From WQXF01 sp031552825 (GTDB taxonomy: Bacteria > Bacillota > Clostridia > Christensenellales > Aristaeellaceae): DNA of 59,432 bases. The first letter of the stretch is position 1, and every line of letters begins with the position of its first letter. Location: assembly GCA_031552825.1 (NCBI GenBank), contig JAVBMD010000035.1, positions 1 to 59,432 of the forward strand, in the 5' to 3' direction. The notes below the pieces were generated by a model. It saw only the letters and a list, made by a program, of their open reading frames with translations. It did no database searches and was not told where the DNA came from. Of the stretch, positions 25,237 through 36,365 are shown in pieces. The translations under genes and the position numbers were made by a program.

Positions 25237-25683
25237 TTATCGTTCGCCAGTGGTTTGCCCGGCGGCCGGTTCGATGGTGACGATCTGCGGCGTCCAGCGT
25301 TTCTTTCCGCGAACGCGGCGGTCGACGATGCGCAGATAGGCAAAGGACACCAAGAGCCCGAAGGCGGCGCAGAGCAGCGCGAAGATGTCCGCGGGCATCG
25401 GCGGCGTGAAGCGCGCGTAGAGCGGATCGGCAACCAGCAATCCCAGCAAAAGCAAGCAAAGCGGCACCACATACGCGAGCAAGGACGCGCCTACCACGCG
25501 GCTCTCCGGCATCTCCACCGTCACGCGGTCGCCCGGCTTCGCCGTACCCGCCAGCTGGATTTTGTGCGCGTGGCGTCCGCCGTCGCACTGTCCGCATTTC
25601 TCACAGGCCTCCGGGCGCTCAAATATAATGGTTAACTGCTCGCCCTGAACCTCCTGCACCACTCCGGTACGCAACATTTCCAA
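25237..25683 (-). CDS. RseC/MucC-family membrane protein
   Basis: The 148-residue product has an N-terminal beta domain with a cysteine cluster (CEKCGQCDGG, residues 28-37), two transmembrane helices (about 68-85 and 96-113) and a basic cytoplasmic tail. This is the SoxR-reducing system RseC family; in E. coli RseC is an envelope protein tied to SoxR reduction and sigma-E control, while clostridial members often sit near rnf genes. No rnf genes are seen here. It lies between aspS and thioredoxin, 12 bases after aspS ends. Confidence 0.88.
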   Translation of the reverse strand: MEMLRTGVVQEVQGEQLTIIFERPEACEKCGQCDGGRHAHKIQLAGTAKPGDRVTVEMPESRVVGASLLAYVVPLCLLLLGLLVADPLYARFTPPMPADIFALLCAAFGLLVSFAYLRIVDRRVRGKKRWTPQIVTIEPAAGQTTGER

Positions 25684-25695
25684 TTCCTCCGCCGT

Positions 25696-27480
25696 TTATA
25701 CGTCCAGCTTGATTTTTAGCATTTGCAGCTGATCCTCGCCGACTGTGGAGGGGGTCTCCATCATCAGGCAGGAGGCGCTCTGCCCCTTCGGGAAAGCGAT
25801 GACGTCGCGCAGGCTGTCGCGCCCGGTGAGCATCATAATCAGACGATCCACACCGAAGGCAAAACCGCCGTGCGGCGGCGTGCCGTACTTGAATGCCTCG
25901 AGCAGGAAGCCGAACTGCTTCCACGCCTGCTCCTTGGAGAATCCCATCAGCGCGAACATGCGCTCTTGCAGCGCGCTCTCGTGAATGCGGATGGATCCGG
26001 AGCCCATCTCGATGCCATTGAGCACCAAATCATAGGCCTTGGCGCGCACCGCGCCGGGATCGGTCTCCATCTTCTCCACGTCCTCATCCATCGGGCGGGT
26101 AAAGGGGTGGTGCATCGCCACGAAGCGCTGCGCGTCCTCGTCCCACTCGAGCAGCGGGAACTCGGTGACCCAGAATAGGTTGTACTTGCCGGGCTCGATC
26201 AGCCCAAGCTGATGTCCGAGGCGCAGGCGTAGCTGTCCCAGCGCGTTAAGCGCCACGGCGGGCTTATCGGCAATAAAGAACAGCGCGTCGCCGGGCTGCG
26301 CCTGCATGCGCGTACACATGGCGGCGAAGCACTCCGGCGAAACAAACTTGGCAAAGGAACTGCGCTGGGTGCCGTCGGCATCGAGCACCGCCCAAGCCAG
26401 CCCCTTTGCGCGGTAAGTCTTGACAAACTCGCCCAGCGCGTCGATCTCCTTGCGCGAGAGTTTGCCCGCCGCGCCGATGGCGCGAATGCCGCGCACCGTG
26501 CCGCCGGAAGCCAGCGTATCCTCGAACACCTTGAAACCGCAGCCCGCCACCGCGTCGTCCAGCTTTTCGATGCGCATCTCAAAGCGCGTGTCGGGCTTGT
26601 CGGAGCCGTACTGCTCCATTGCGTCGCGCCAAGTCATGCGCGGCAGCGGCAGTGAGAGCTCGATGCCCATCACCTCGCGGAAGACGCGCGCATAGGCTCC
26701 CTCCACCACGTTCTGGATATCCACCGGCTCCACAAAGGACATCTCCAGATCGACCTGCGTGAACTCCGGCTGGCGGTCGGCGCGGTTATCCTCATCGCGG
26801 AAACAGCGCGCCACCTGATAATAGCGGTCGAACCCAGCCAGCATCAGCAGCTGCTTGTAGATCTGCGGCGACTGCGGCAGCGCGTAAAACTCGCCGGGAT
26901 GGACGCGGCTGGGCACCAAGAAATCGCGCGCTCCCTCGGGCGTAGACTTGGTGAGGATCGGCGTCTCCACGTCGATGAAGCCTTGGCTGTCCATATGCTG
27001 GCGGATCGCCGAGAGCACCTTGCTGCGCATGCGCATCGTCTGCTGCATCTGCGGGCGGCGCAAATCCAAGTAGCGATACTTGAGCCGCACCGTCTCGGAT
27101 TCCTCCACGCCGTCCTCGATGTAGATCGGGGGCACTTCCGAGCGGTTGAGCAGCTGCGCCGAGGTTACGTTGACCTCCAGCTTGCCGGTGCGCAGTTTTT
27201 CGTTGATGGCGCCCGCGCGGGGCGCAACGGTGCCGCGCACTGCCAGCACGAACTCGCGCGAGAGCCCTTCGCCCACGGCGAACACCTCCGGCGCGTTGGT
27301 TTCCTGATTGAACACCACCTGCACGATGCCCTCACGGTCGCGCAGATCCACAAAGATCAAGCTCCCCAGATTGCGCTCGCGCTGCACCCAGCCCATCAGG
27401 CAAACCTCTTGACCGATCAGCGCCTCGCTAACCTCGCCGCAGCGGTGCGTGCGCTTGTATCCGCCCATCCCAATGCTCAT
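25696..27480 (-). CDS. aspS: Aspartyl-tRNA synthetase (bacterial type)
   Basis: Charges tRNA-Asp with aspartate. The 594-residue length, N-terminal OB domain (CLMGWVQRERNLGSLIFVDL), large GAD insertion and class II motifs (RCFRDEDNRADRQPEFTQ; GFAFGVDRLIMMLTG) mark the bacterial form. Whether it also charges tRNA-Asn depends on gatCAB elsewhere. I start at the ATG at 27480 (MSIGMGGYKR), preceded by AGGGGGA; about 60 open codons before it lie inside hisS and are not coding. It follows hisS by 32 bases, a classic pairing. Confidence 0.97.
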   Translation of the reverse strand: MSIGMGGYKRTHRCGEVSEALIGQEVCLMGWVQRERNLGSLIFVDLRDREGIVQVVFNQETNAPEVFAVGEGLSREFVLAVRGTVAPRAGAINEKLRTGKLEVNVTSAQLLNRSEVPPIYIEDGVEESETVRLKYRYLDLRRPQMQQTMRMRSKVLSAIRQHMDSQGFIDVETPILTKSTPEGARDFLVPSRVHPGEFYALPQSPQIYKQLLMLAGFDRYYQVARCFRDEDNRADRQPEFTQVDLEMSFVEPVDIQNVVEGAYARVFREVMGIELSLPLPRMTWRDAMEQYGSDKPDTRFEMRIEKLDDAVAGCGFKVFEDTLASGGTVRGIRAIGAAGKLSRKEIDALGEFVKTYRAKGLAWAVLDADGTQRSSFAKFVSPECFAAMCTRMQAQPGDALFFIADKPAVALNALGQLRLRLGHQLGLIEPGKYNLFWVTEFPLLEWDEDAQRFVAMHHPFTRPMDEDVEKMETDPGAVRAKAYDLVLNGIEMGSGSIRIHESALQERMFALMGFSKEQAWKQFGFLLEAFKYGTPPHGGFAFGVDRLIMMLTGRDSLRDVIAFPKGQSASCLMMETPSTVGEDQLQMLKIKLDV

Positions 27481-27512
27481 GGTCGTTCCCCCTGCCGATT
27501 CTTTTGAATGAT

Positions 27513-28784
27513 TTATGCCTTGCCCAGCCTGCGCGCGACCTCTGCCGCCGCGCCATCGAGCGATAGCTTGGTTTCCTCGCGCGTTTGCATATCGCGCAGC
27601 GTCACTGTGCCGCCGGAGAGCTCCTCCTCGCCCAGCACCGCCACCAGCCGCGCGCCGCACTTGTCGGCGAACTTGAACTGCGCCTTCATGCTGCGGCCCA
27701 CGTGATCCATGTCGGCATGCACCCCGGCATCGCGCAACGCCTTAACCAGCGCCAGCCCCGGCATGCGCGCCGCTTCGTTTTGCGTACACAGGAACAGTTC
27801 TACCAGCGCCGGCTCGGCCTGCGCGATGTCCTGCTGCGCCAGCGCCAACAGCACTCGCTCGGTGCCCATGCCGAAACCCACGCCGGAAAGCGCCGGGCCG
27901 CCCAGCTGCTCCACCAGCCCATCGTAGCGCCCGCCGCCGCACAGCGTCAGCTTGCCTACCGGGAACTGGCCGATGATCTCAAACACCGTCTTGGTGTAGT
28001 AATCCAGCCCGCGCACGATGCCCGGATCGATGGAAAACGGTACGTTCAGCGCGCCCAGCGCCTGCTGTAGCGCGTCGAAGTGGTTCTGGCAATCCTCGCA
28101 CAGGCAGTCCAGCACGCTGGGCGCGCCGACGAGCTGCGCTTGGCAGGCCGGAGACTTGCAATCGAGAATGCGCATCGGGTTGCGCTCGTAGCGATCTTTG
28201 CAGGTATCGCACAGCGCATCGAGCTTTGATGCTAAAAAGTCGCGCAGTCGCTGGTGATACACTGGGCGGCAGGTCGGGCAGCCGATGCTGTTGATGTGCA
28301 GCGCCAAGTCGCGCAGCCCTAACCCATGCAGCAGCTCCCACGCCAGCGAGATTTGCTCGGCGTCAACGGTGGGCAGCGGCGCGCCGAAGGCCTCCACGCC
28401 GAACTGGTGATGCTCGCGCAGGCGACCGCTCTGCGGCTTTTCGTAGCGGAACACCGGGCAGTTGCTGTAATAGGTCTTGATGGGCATGGGCTCAGCGTAC
28501 AGCCGGGATTCGAGCAGCATGCGCACCACCCCGGCGGTGCCCTCCGGCTTCAGCGTCACCGAGCGCCCGCCCTTGTCCTCGAAGGTATACATCTCCTTCT
28601 GCACCACGTCGGTGGTATCGCCGACGCCGCGCAGAAACAGCTCGGTATGCTCAAACACCGGCGTGCGCACCTCGCGGTAGCCGTAGCGCGCGCAAATCTC
28701 GCGCTGCGCGGCCTCCACCAGCTGCCACCGCCAGCTTTGCAGCGGGGTTACGTCCTCGGTGCCCTTGGGCGCTTGCACTTGCAT
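27513..28784 (-). CDS. hisS: Histidyl-tRNA synthetase
   Basis: Charges tRNA-His with histidine. The 423-residue product starts MQVQAPKGTEDVTP and shows class II motif 1-2 region LKPEGTAGVVRML, the histidine-specific GLDYYTKTVFEI and GGGRYDGLVEQLGG, and the C-terminal anticodon-binding domain. Four cysteines in CPTCRPVYH and CDTCKDRY and two further pairs (CQAQ, CLCEDC) suggest a zinc site in the insertion. It is the first of hisS-aspS-rseC-trxA. Confidence 0.97.
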   Translation of the reverse strand: MQVQAPKGTEDVTPLQSWRWQLVEAAQREICARYGYREVRTPVFEHTELFLRGVGDTTDVVQKEMYTFEDKGGRSVTLKPEGTAGVVRMLLESRLYAEPMPIKTYYSNCPVFRYEKPQSGRLREHHQFGVEAFGAPLPTVDAEQISLAWELLHGLGLRDLALHINSIGCPTCRPVYHQRLRDFLASKLDALCDTCKDRYERNPMRILDCKSPACQAQLVGAPSVLDCLCEDCQNHFDALQQALGALNVPFSIDPGIVRGLDYYTKTVFEIIGQFPVGKLTLCGGGRYDGLVEQLGGPALSGVGFGMGTERVLLALAQQDIAQAEPALVELFLCTQNEAARMPGLALVKALRDAGVHADMDHVGRSMKAQFKFADKCGARLVAVLGEEELSGGTVTLRDMQTREETKLSLDGAAAEVARRLGKA

Positions 28785-28811
28785 GGGATTCCTCCTTGTT
28801 CAGCGCGGCGT

Positions 28812-29372
28812 CTACAGCCCGCGCAGGAAATACGTTATCGCGATATACCGCGTCAGCATCATCACGCCGAACGCGAAAGCGACATCCAAGAATACGACGC
28901 GCCCCCAATCGAGGATGCGCAGCAGGAAGTACAGCGGGCCGCAAAGCAGCTTCATCCCCCACGGCGCCTCGCGATTGCCAACCACCTGCGCCTCCAACTC
29001 GTCGAGCTCCGCCCGGCTGGGGATTGCCTGCATCAGAATCGAAAAACCAAACCACAGCTGCAGCAACAGCGTAAGCATCCGCCACGTTTCCATCTTGGGG
29101 AAGCCCATCACGGTAACGGTCAGGCTGGCCGGAAGCAGGATGAACGCCCCGAGCAGCACATCGATCCAGAAGCTGAGCATGAACAGCGCGGCGGTCTTGC
29201 CGGTGCCGGGGGGCGTGTACCATAGATAGCGGTACATCGCTTTGGCCGAGAAGTACGCTGTCTTGTACACCGGGATATGCAGCAGCCAACAGACCAGCCG
29301 CCGCGTGAACACGCCGATAACAACGCCGGGGAAGGTGGCAATCCGGAACAGAGCGGTTGGGATGATAATCAT
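28812..29372 (-). CDS. Uncharacterised polytopic membrane protein
   Basis: I do not recognise this 186-residue protein. It is very hydrophobic with about four membrane segments (residues 1-30, 62-82, 95-117 and 150-185) and amphipathic linkers rich in aromatic residues. The gene overlaps the upstream zinc-finger/TPR gene by 4 bases (ATGA), so the two products are made together and probably interact. It precedes hisS by 27 bases, which may be only operon packing. No enzyme motif is visible. Confidence 0.78.
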   Translation of the reverse strand: MIIIPTALFRIATFPGVVIGVFTRRLVCWLLHIPVYKTAYFSAKAMYRYLWYTPPGTGKTAALFMLSFWIDVLLGAFILLPASLTVTVMGFPKMETWRMLTLLLQLWFGFSILMQAIPSRAELDELEAQVVGNREAPWGMKLLCGPLYFLLRILDWGRVVFLDVAFAFGVMMLTRYIAITYFLRGL

Positions 29373-30505
29373 AGCTGGATCGCCTCCTCGCCCTTCACGT
29401 AGTAATCGCGCAGGGAAACCTTCCCCTCTCGATACAGCGCATATTCCCCGTCCGCGTCAAAATCAACTTCGTGATCCCTCGCCAGCGCCTCCACGGCATC
29501 CGCCTCTTCCGCTAGCCCGTTTTCCACCAGCGCGACACACAGGGTTTGCGCGATGTACTCGCCTTTCGGCGCGATCTCGTAGGCTCTGCGCGCCAGCACA
29601 AGCGCCTCCTCTTTCCTACCCTCCAGCATCTCCAGCACCGATTGCCCGCGCAGGCTGTCGAAGTCCAACGCGTTGAGCCGCAGCCCATCGGCATATGCTT
29701 GCCGCGCTTCCTCAAGGCGTCCTGCACGGCGGAGCTGTGTGCCCAGCAAGGAGCGTGTAAAGCTGATACGGTCGTTCGCCTCTATCGACCGGCGCAGATA
29801 TTCTGAAGCTTGCGCGCCATCCTCCGCGATCATCGCAAGATGGCATAACACGATTGCCGGTTCGTATGTCGGATCGCCGAGCATGGCCTCCGCCTGCGCG
29901 CGGATGTCCGCCAGCATTTTCTTCGTTTCCTCATCCGAGGCGTTTTCCGGCATACCTGCGGTGGCTTCCTTGAGGATCACGCCGAACTGGCCGCTGGTCG
30001 CTAGCACGCGCTGGGTGAGCTCCGAGAGCGGATACACGCGCTGATAGAGGTTGTCGTCAAGGTCGCGGTTGAAGAGATAGGTATCCAGCACCCAGTACGC
30101 GCCCTCGAAGTTTTGCGCGCTGACCGCCGCCTCCAGCGCGCGGGTGGCCAGCTCCTTGCTGTCGCCGTAGACCTCCAGCAGCTCGACGTATTGGTTCGCC
30201 GCGTACTGGTACTCGCGCATCGCCATGTGCGCCTCGGCCTGCGCCAGCTGGCGTTGATCTCCGGCGGCCTTGGGCAAGCTCACGAACGCCTGAATCAGCA
30301 ACGCCAGCGCCAACACGACGCATAGCTGCACCCAGATCGGCGCCTTGATCGGCAGGTGTTTTGCCTGGCAGCCGGCGCAGGTTTTCGCGTCCGGATTCTC
30401 CGTGCGGTCGATCGCCCGCTCGCCGCACAGCAAGCAGAGATCCTCACGCTCTTGGTCGGTTGTCTCCGGAACCGGGGTCAGTTCTTGCGCGTTTTGAGTG
30501 TCCAT
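29369..30505 (-). CDS. Zinc-ribbon and TPR membrane protein
   Basis: A 378-residue protein with three parts: an N-terminal CxxC...CxxC zinc ribbon (CLLCGE at about residue 24 and CAGCQ at about 41), a single transmembrane helix (about 55-76, IWVQLCVVLALALLIQAFV), and a long helical region with tetratricopeptide-like repeats (for example AEAHMAMREYQYAANQYVEL and RRAGRLEEARQAYADGL). The ribbon should be cytoplasmic and the repeats outside, or the reverse. Such architecture suggests a scaffold. The partner is likely the membrane protein overlapped downstream. Function unknown. Confidence 0.8.
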   Translation of the reverse strand: MDTQNAQELTPVPETTDQEREDLCLLCGERAIDRTENPDAKTCAGCQAKHLPIKAPIWVQLCVVLALALLIQAFVSLPKAAGDQRQLAQAEAHMAMREYQYAANQYVELLEVYGDSKELATRALEAAVSAQNFEGAYWVLDTYLFNRDLDDNLYQRVYPLSELTQRVLATSGQFGVILKEATAGMPENASDEETKKMLADIRAQAEAMLGDPTYEPAIVLCHLAMIAEDGAQASEYLRRSIEANDRISFTRSLLGTQLRRAGRLEEARQAYADGLRLNALDFDSLRGQSVLEMLEGRKEEALVLARRAYEIAPKGEYIAQTLCVALVENGLAEEADAVEALARDHEVDFDADGEYALYREGKVSLRDYYVKGEEAIQL

Positions 30506-30556
30506 ATGACATCCTCCGCGTTCTTTGACTTTTGTATAAGGGGGGAACGAATAGGA

Positions 30557-33172
<2,616 letters not shown>

Positions 33173-33205
33173 GCAATTCGCCCTCCTTTTGTTCCTTACA
33201 CTGCT

Positions 33206-33232
33206 ATTGTATAACGTGCTATTCCATTTCAA
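33206..33232 (-). promoter_or_regulatory. Possible promoter of the calcium ATPase gene
   Basis: On the minus strand TTGAAA (33227-33232) and TACAAT (33206-33211) are separated by a short 15-base spacer. The -35 lies inside the last codons of ftsK. Confidence 0.4.
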
Positions 33233-36200
33233 ACAGCCTTCTGTATTCTTCGCGGCTCATGAGCACCTCGCGCGGCTTGGCTCCCTCGGCTTGAGAGATG
33301 ATCCCTCGGCGCGCCATCTCGTCGATCAGGCGGCCTGCGCGGGCATAGCCCACGCGCAAACGCCGCTGCAACATGCTGATCGAGGCTTGACCCAGTTCCA
33401 GCGCGATCTCAATGGCTTGCGGCAACAGATCGTCGAGCACCTCCTCGGTCTCGGCGGCGGCTTCCTGCGCGCTCTCGGTGGTGTTGTTCAGGTGCTCGAT
33501 CACGTCCTCGTCGTATTCGGCGGGGCGGTTATCGGAAACATACTTGACCACCTTGGACACTTCCTCATCGGAAACAAAGCAACCCTGCACGCGCACCGGC
33601 TTGCCCGCGCCCTGCGGCGCGTAGAGCATATCGCCCTTGCCAAGCAATTTCTCCGCGCCAGCGGAATCGAGGATGGTGCGGCTATCGACCTGCGAGGAAA
33701 CCGCGAAAGCGATGCGCGAGGGAATGTTGGCCTTGATGACGCCGGTGATGACGTTAACCGACGGGCGCTGCGTGGCGATCACCAGATGGATGCCCGCCGC
33801 GCGCGCCAATTGCGCCAAGCGGCAGATGGATTCCTCCACCTCGCCGGGCGCGACCATCATCAGGTCAGCCAGCTCATCGATGATGACGACGATCTGGGGC
33901 ATCATCGGCTCATCGGCAAGCAGCGCGGCGTTGAAGCCGCGAATGTCGCGCACGCCGCGTTCGGCAAAGTTGCGGTAGCGGCTCTCCATTTCAGAAACCG
34001 CCCAGCTCAACGCGCCGGAAGCCTTCTTGGGATCGGTCACCACCGGCACCAAGAGGTGCGGGATGCCGTTGTACACGGAAAGTTCGACCACCTTGGGGTC
34101 GATGAGGATCATGCGCACCTCTTCCGGCGAGGAGCGGAACACCAGGCTCATGATGAGCGTATTGATACACACCGATTTGCCCGAGCCCGTCGCGCCCGCG
34201 ATGAGCACATGCGGCATCCGCGCCAGATCGGCGACAATGCGGCGACCCGCGATGTCCTTGCCCAGCGCGCACGCCAGCGCGGAAGCTTGCTCCTGCACGT
34301 CATCGCTCTCGAGCACCTCGCGCAGCACCACGGTAGCGATGCTCTCGTTGGGAATCTCGATGCCGATGGCGGGCTTGCCGGGGATCGGCGCCTCAATGCG
34401 CACGCCCGCAGCCGCCATATTCAGCGCGATATCGTCCACCAGGTTGACGATGCGCGATACCTTTACGCCCGGCGCAGGTTGCAGCTCGTACCGCGTGATG
34501 GCCGGGCCGTGGGTAACGTTGAGCACCTTGGCCTGCACGCCGAAACTCTGCAGCGTTGCCAGCAGTTTTGCGGCATTGGCCTCGTCGATCTTGCGGGTGT
34601 CGATATTTGCTTGGCGCTTGGGCGGATTGAGCAGGCTCATCGGCGGGTAGCGGTAGGGGGGCGGCGGCGGCGGTGCGCTTTCCTTTTTCTTGGGCAGCGC
34701 GATCGGCGTCTGATCCAGCCGCCGCTCGGCCATCGCCGCTGGTTCGGCAGACGCTGGCGGGATGGTATCGCGCGATGCATGCGCGGTGCGCACGGGCTTT
34801 TGCGTCGGCGCGATGGGTTCATCCCAAGGCGCCTGATCCCACGGCGCCGGATCGGCCTCCGCCTCGCCCCACGGCTCTTCCTCCCACGGAATGCTATGAT
34901 CGCGTTCCGCTACGGGCGGCGCGGGCCGCGCCGGATACGCGCCGAAGGGGTTCTCCTCCAGCGCGGGCTCTTCATACGAAGGCGCATCGTAGGCGGCGCA
35001 GTCGTCTACCCGGCCATCGTCCGCGCCATTTTCATATGTGTCATATCCGCCAGACGCATCGATATCGATGGTCTCGATGTACAACGAATGGCCGCCGTGC
35101 GCAATGCGAGGCTCCATCAGCGGTTCAAATCGCGCGCCCTTAATAGGCGGCGCAACCTCGGGCTGCGGCTCCGGCCGGGAGGCGGATGAAATCGGCCGCT
35201 TCCGCTGCGCACGCGATGAGAAATCCACCAACGGCGGAAGCGTTTCGGTCTTTTCAAACGGTTCTGCGCGCTGCGACGAGTTAGGCGGCAGCGTATTCTG
35301 AGGGGCTAACGTGCGCGGAAATTGCTCGCGCGGCGCAGCCTCTTCCCCTATCGTTTCCATATAAAGGCGCTCGCTTCGGCTCCGCTTGCGCGGTTTCTTC
35401 GGCGGCTCAACTTCCGCCCAAACATCCAGCGGCGCTTCATGCGCGAAACCCGGATCTTCAAAATCGCTGGCCGCCATGCGCGGATCGGGGCGCGCGTTGA
35501 TCTGCTGCGCTTGCTGGCGCTCCTGCTCACGCACCTCCTCCATCTCCATGCGGCGCTGATAGCGTTCCTCCTTGCGCTCGTCCATATTATCGCGCATATC
35601 GCTCCACTTTTCCGACAAAGTGCCGCCGACCTCGTTGAGCGATACGCCGGTCAGGAACACCAAATCCGCCAGCACCACAGCACCGAGCAGCAGCATCGAG
35701 CCCCACACACCCAGAAGGCCGTGCAGCGGCCACGCCAACAGTGCGCCGATAAAACCGCCGCCCGTGGCGTACTTGGTGCTCTGGTCGATGGACACCTTAA
35801 GGAACTGATCGTAAGTTTCGGGGTTTTTACCCATGCCCGCGATACGAGAGATTTCGCGCAATTCAAAGATTTGCGCGCCGGTGGCGACCAAGAGCAGCAG
35901 CGCCAGCACCGCCAGCACGCGCTTGGGGTTATCGGGATTGCGCCGCGTAAAGGTCATCAGGATGCCGCCCCAACCGAGGAGGAACGGCAACACAAAGCAT
36001 AAGGTGCCCGCGGCACCCTGCTGTACATCGCGCACAAACCGAATGAGCGGCGCGCTGGGTTCCATAATCAAGCTTGCCAGCATCAAGATGCCGATGCCGA
36101 ACAATAGCACGCCCCATAAGGTGCGCGCGATGCGTTCTTCTGTGCTGGGCGGCCTCGCGCCGCCCTTTTTCGCGCCGGAAGATGCCTTCCCGCGCGCTCC

Positions 36201-36236
36201 GCTTGCGGATTTGGTGTTTTTCTTGGCCGTCGCCAT
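33219..36236 (-). CDS. ftsK: DNA translocase FtsK/SpoIIIE
   Basis: A membrane-anchored hexameric DNA pump that clears the septum at division or moves the chromosome into the forespore. The 1005-residue protein starts with a basic Lys/Ala-rich tail, then four membrane helices (about residues 38-185), a long low-complexity acidic/proline linker (about 190-530), the motor domain with Walker A AGATGSGKSVC and Walker B IVVIIDELADLM, and the C-terminal gamma winged helix (SISMLQRRLRVGYARAGRLID) that reads polar sequences. In a spore former either the FtsK or SpoIIIE role is possible. The start (MATAKKN) has GGAGG upstream. Confidence 0.96.
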   Translation of the reverse strand: MATAKKNTKSASGARGKASSGAKKGGARPPSTEERIARTLWGVLLFGIGILMLASLIMEPSAPLIRFVRDVQQGAAGTLCFVLPFLLGWGGILMTFTRRNPDNPKRVLAVLALLLLVATGAQIFELREISRIAGMGKNPETYDQFLKVSIDQSTKYATGGGFIGALLAWPLHGLLGVWGSMLLLGAVVLADLVFLTGVSLNEVGGTLSEKWSDMRDNMDERKEERYQRRMEMEEVREQERQQAQQINARPDPRMAASDFEDPGFAHEAPLDVWAEVEPPKKPRKRSRSERLYMETIGEEAAPREQFPRTLAPQNTLPPNSSQRAEPFEKTETLPPLVDFSSRAQRKRPISSASRPEPQPEVAPPIKGARFEPLMEPRIAHGGHSLYIETIDIDASGGYDTYENGADDGRVDDCAAYDAPSYEEPALEENPFGAYPARPAPPVAERDHSIPWEEEPWGEAEADPAPWDQAPWDEPIAPTQKPVRTAHASRDTIPPASAEPAAMAERRLDQTPIALPKKKESAPPPPPPYRYPPMSLLNPPKRQANIDTRKIDEANAAKLLATLQSFGVQAKVLNVTHGPAITRYELQPAPGVKVSRIVNLVDDIALNMAAAGVRIEAPIPGKPAIGIEIPNESIATVVLREVLESDDVQEQASALACALGKDIAGRRIVADLARMPHVLIAGATGSGKSVCINTLIMSLVFRSSPEEVRMILIDPKVVELSVYNGIPHLLVPVVTDPKKASGALSWAVSEMESRYRNFAERGVRDIRGFNAALLADEPMMPQIVVIIDELADLMMVAPGEVEESICRLAQLARAAGIHLVIATQRPSVNVITGVIKANIPSRIAFAVSSQVDSRTILDSAGAEKLLGKGDMLYAPQGAGKPVRVQGCFVSDEEVSKVVKYVSDNRPAEYDEDVIEHLNNTTESAQEAAAETEEVLDDLLPQAIEIALELGQASISMLQRRLRVGYARAGRLIDEMARRGIISQAEGAKPREVLMSREEYRRLFEME

Positions 36237-36282
36237 GGATGCGCCTCCGTCTTGTCCTTGCAAAAAACCTCGCAAAAAGGAA

Positions 36283-36315
36283 AATAAACTATCGGTAGTG
36301 TACCAATAGTTTATT
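36283..36315 (-). repeat. 33-base inverted repeat at the ftsK transcription start
   Basis: Arms 36283-36292 and 36306-36315 are perfectly complementary (10 bp), with an inner 4-bp pair (36294-36297 with 36301-36304) and GTG in the centre. It overlaps the -10 box and predicted start of the ftsK promoter, as an operator would; as RNA only part would be transcribed. Confidence 0.65.
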
Positions 36316-36341
36316 GTACCACGAAAACTTGTGGTCGTAAA
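36313..36341 (-). promoter_or_regulatory. Sigma-A promoter of ftsK
   Basis: On the minus strand TTTACG (36336-36341), a 17-base spacer and TACAAT (36313-36318). The -35 sits in a small hairpin (GTGGT at 36331-36335 with ACCAC at 36341-36345) that may end the upstream transcript. Confidence 0.65.
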
Positions 36342-36365
36342 CCACGAATCCTTCCGCTTTTCCTC

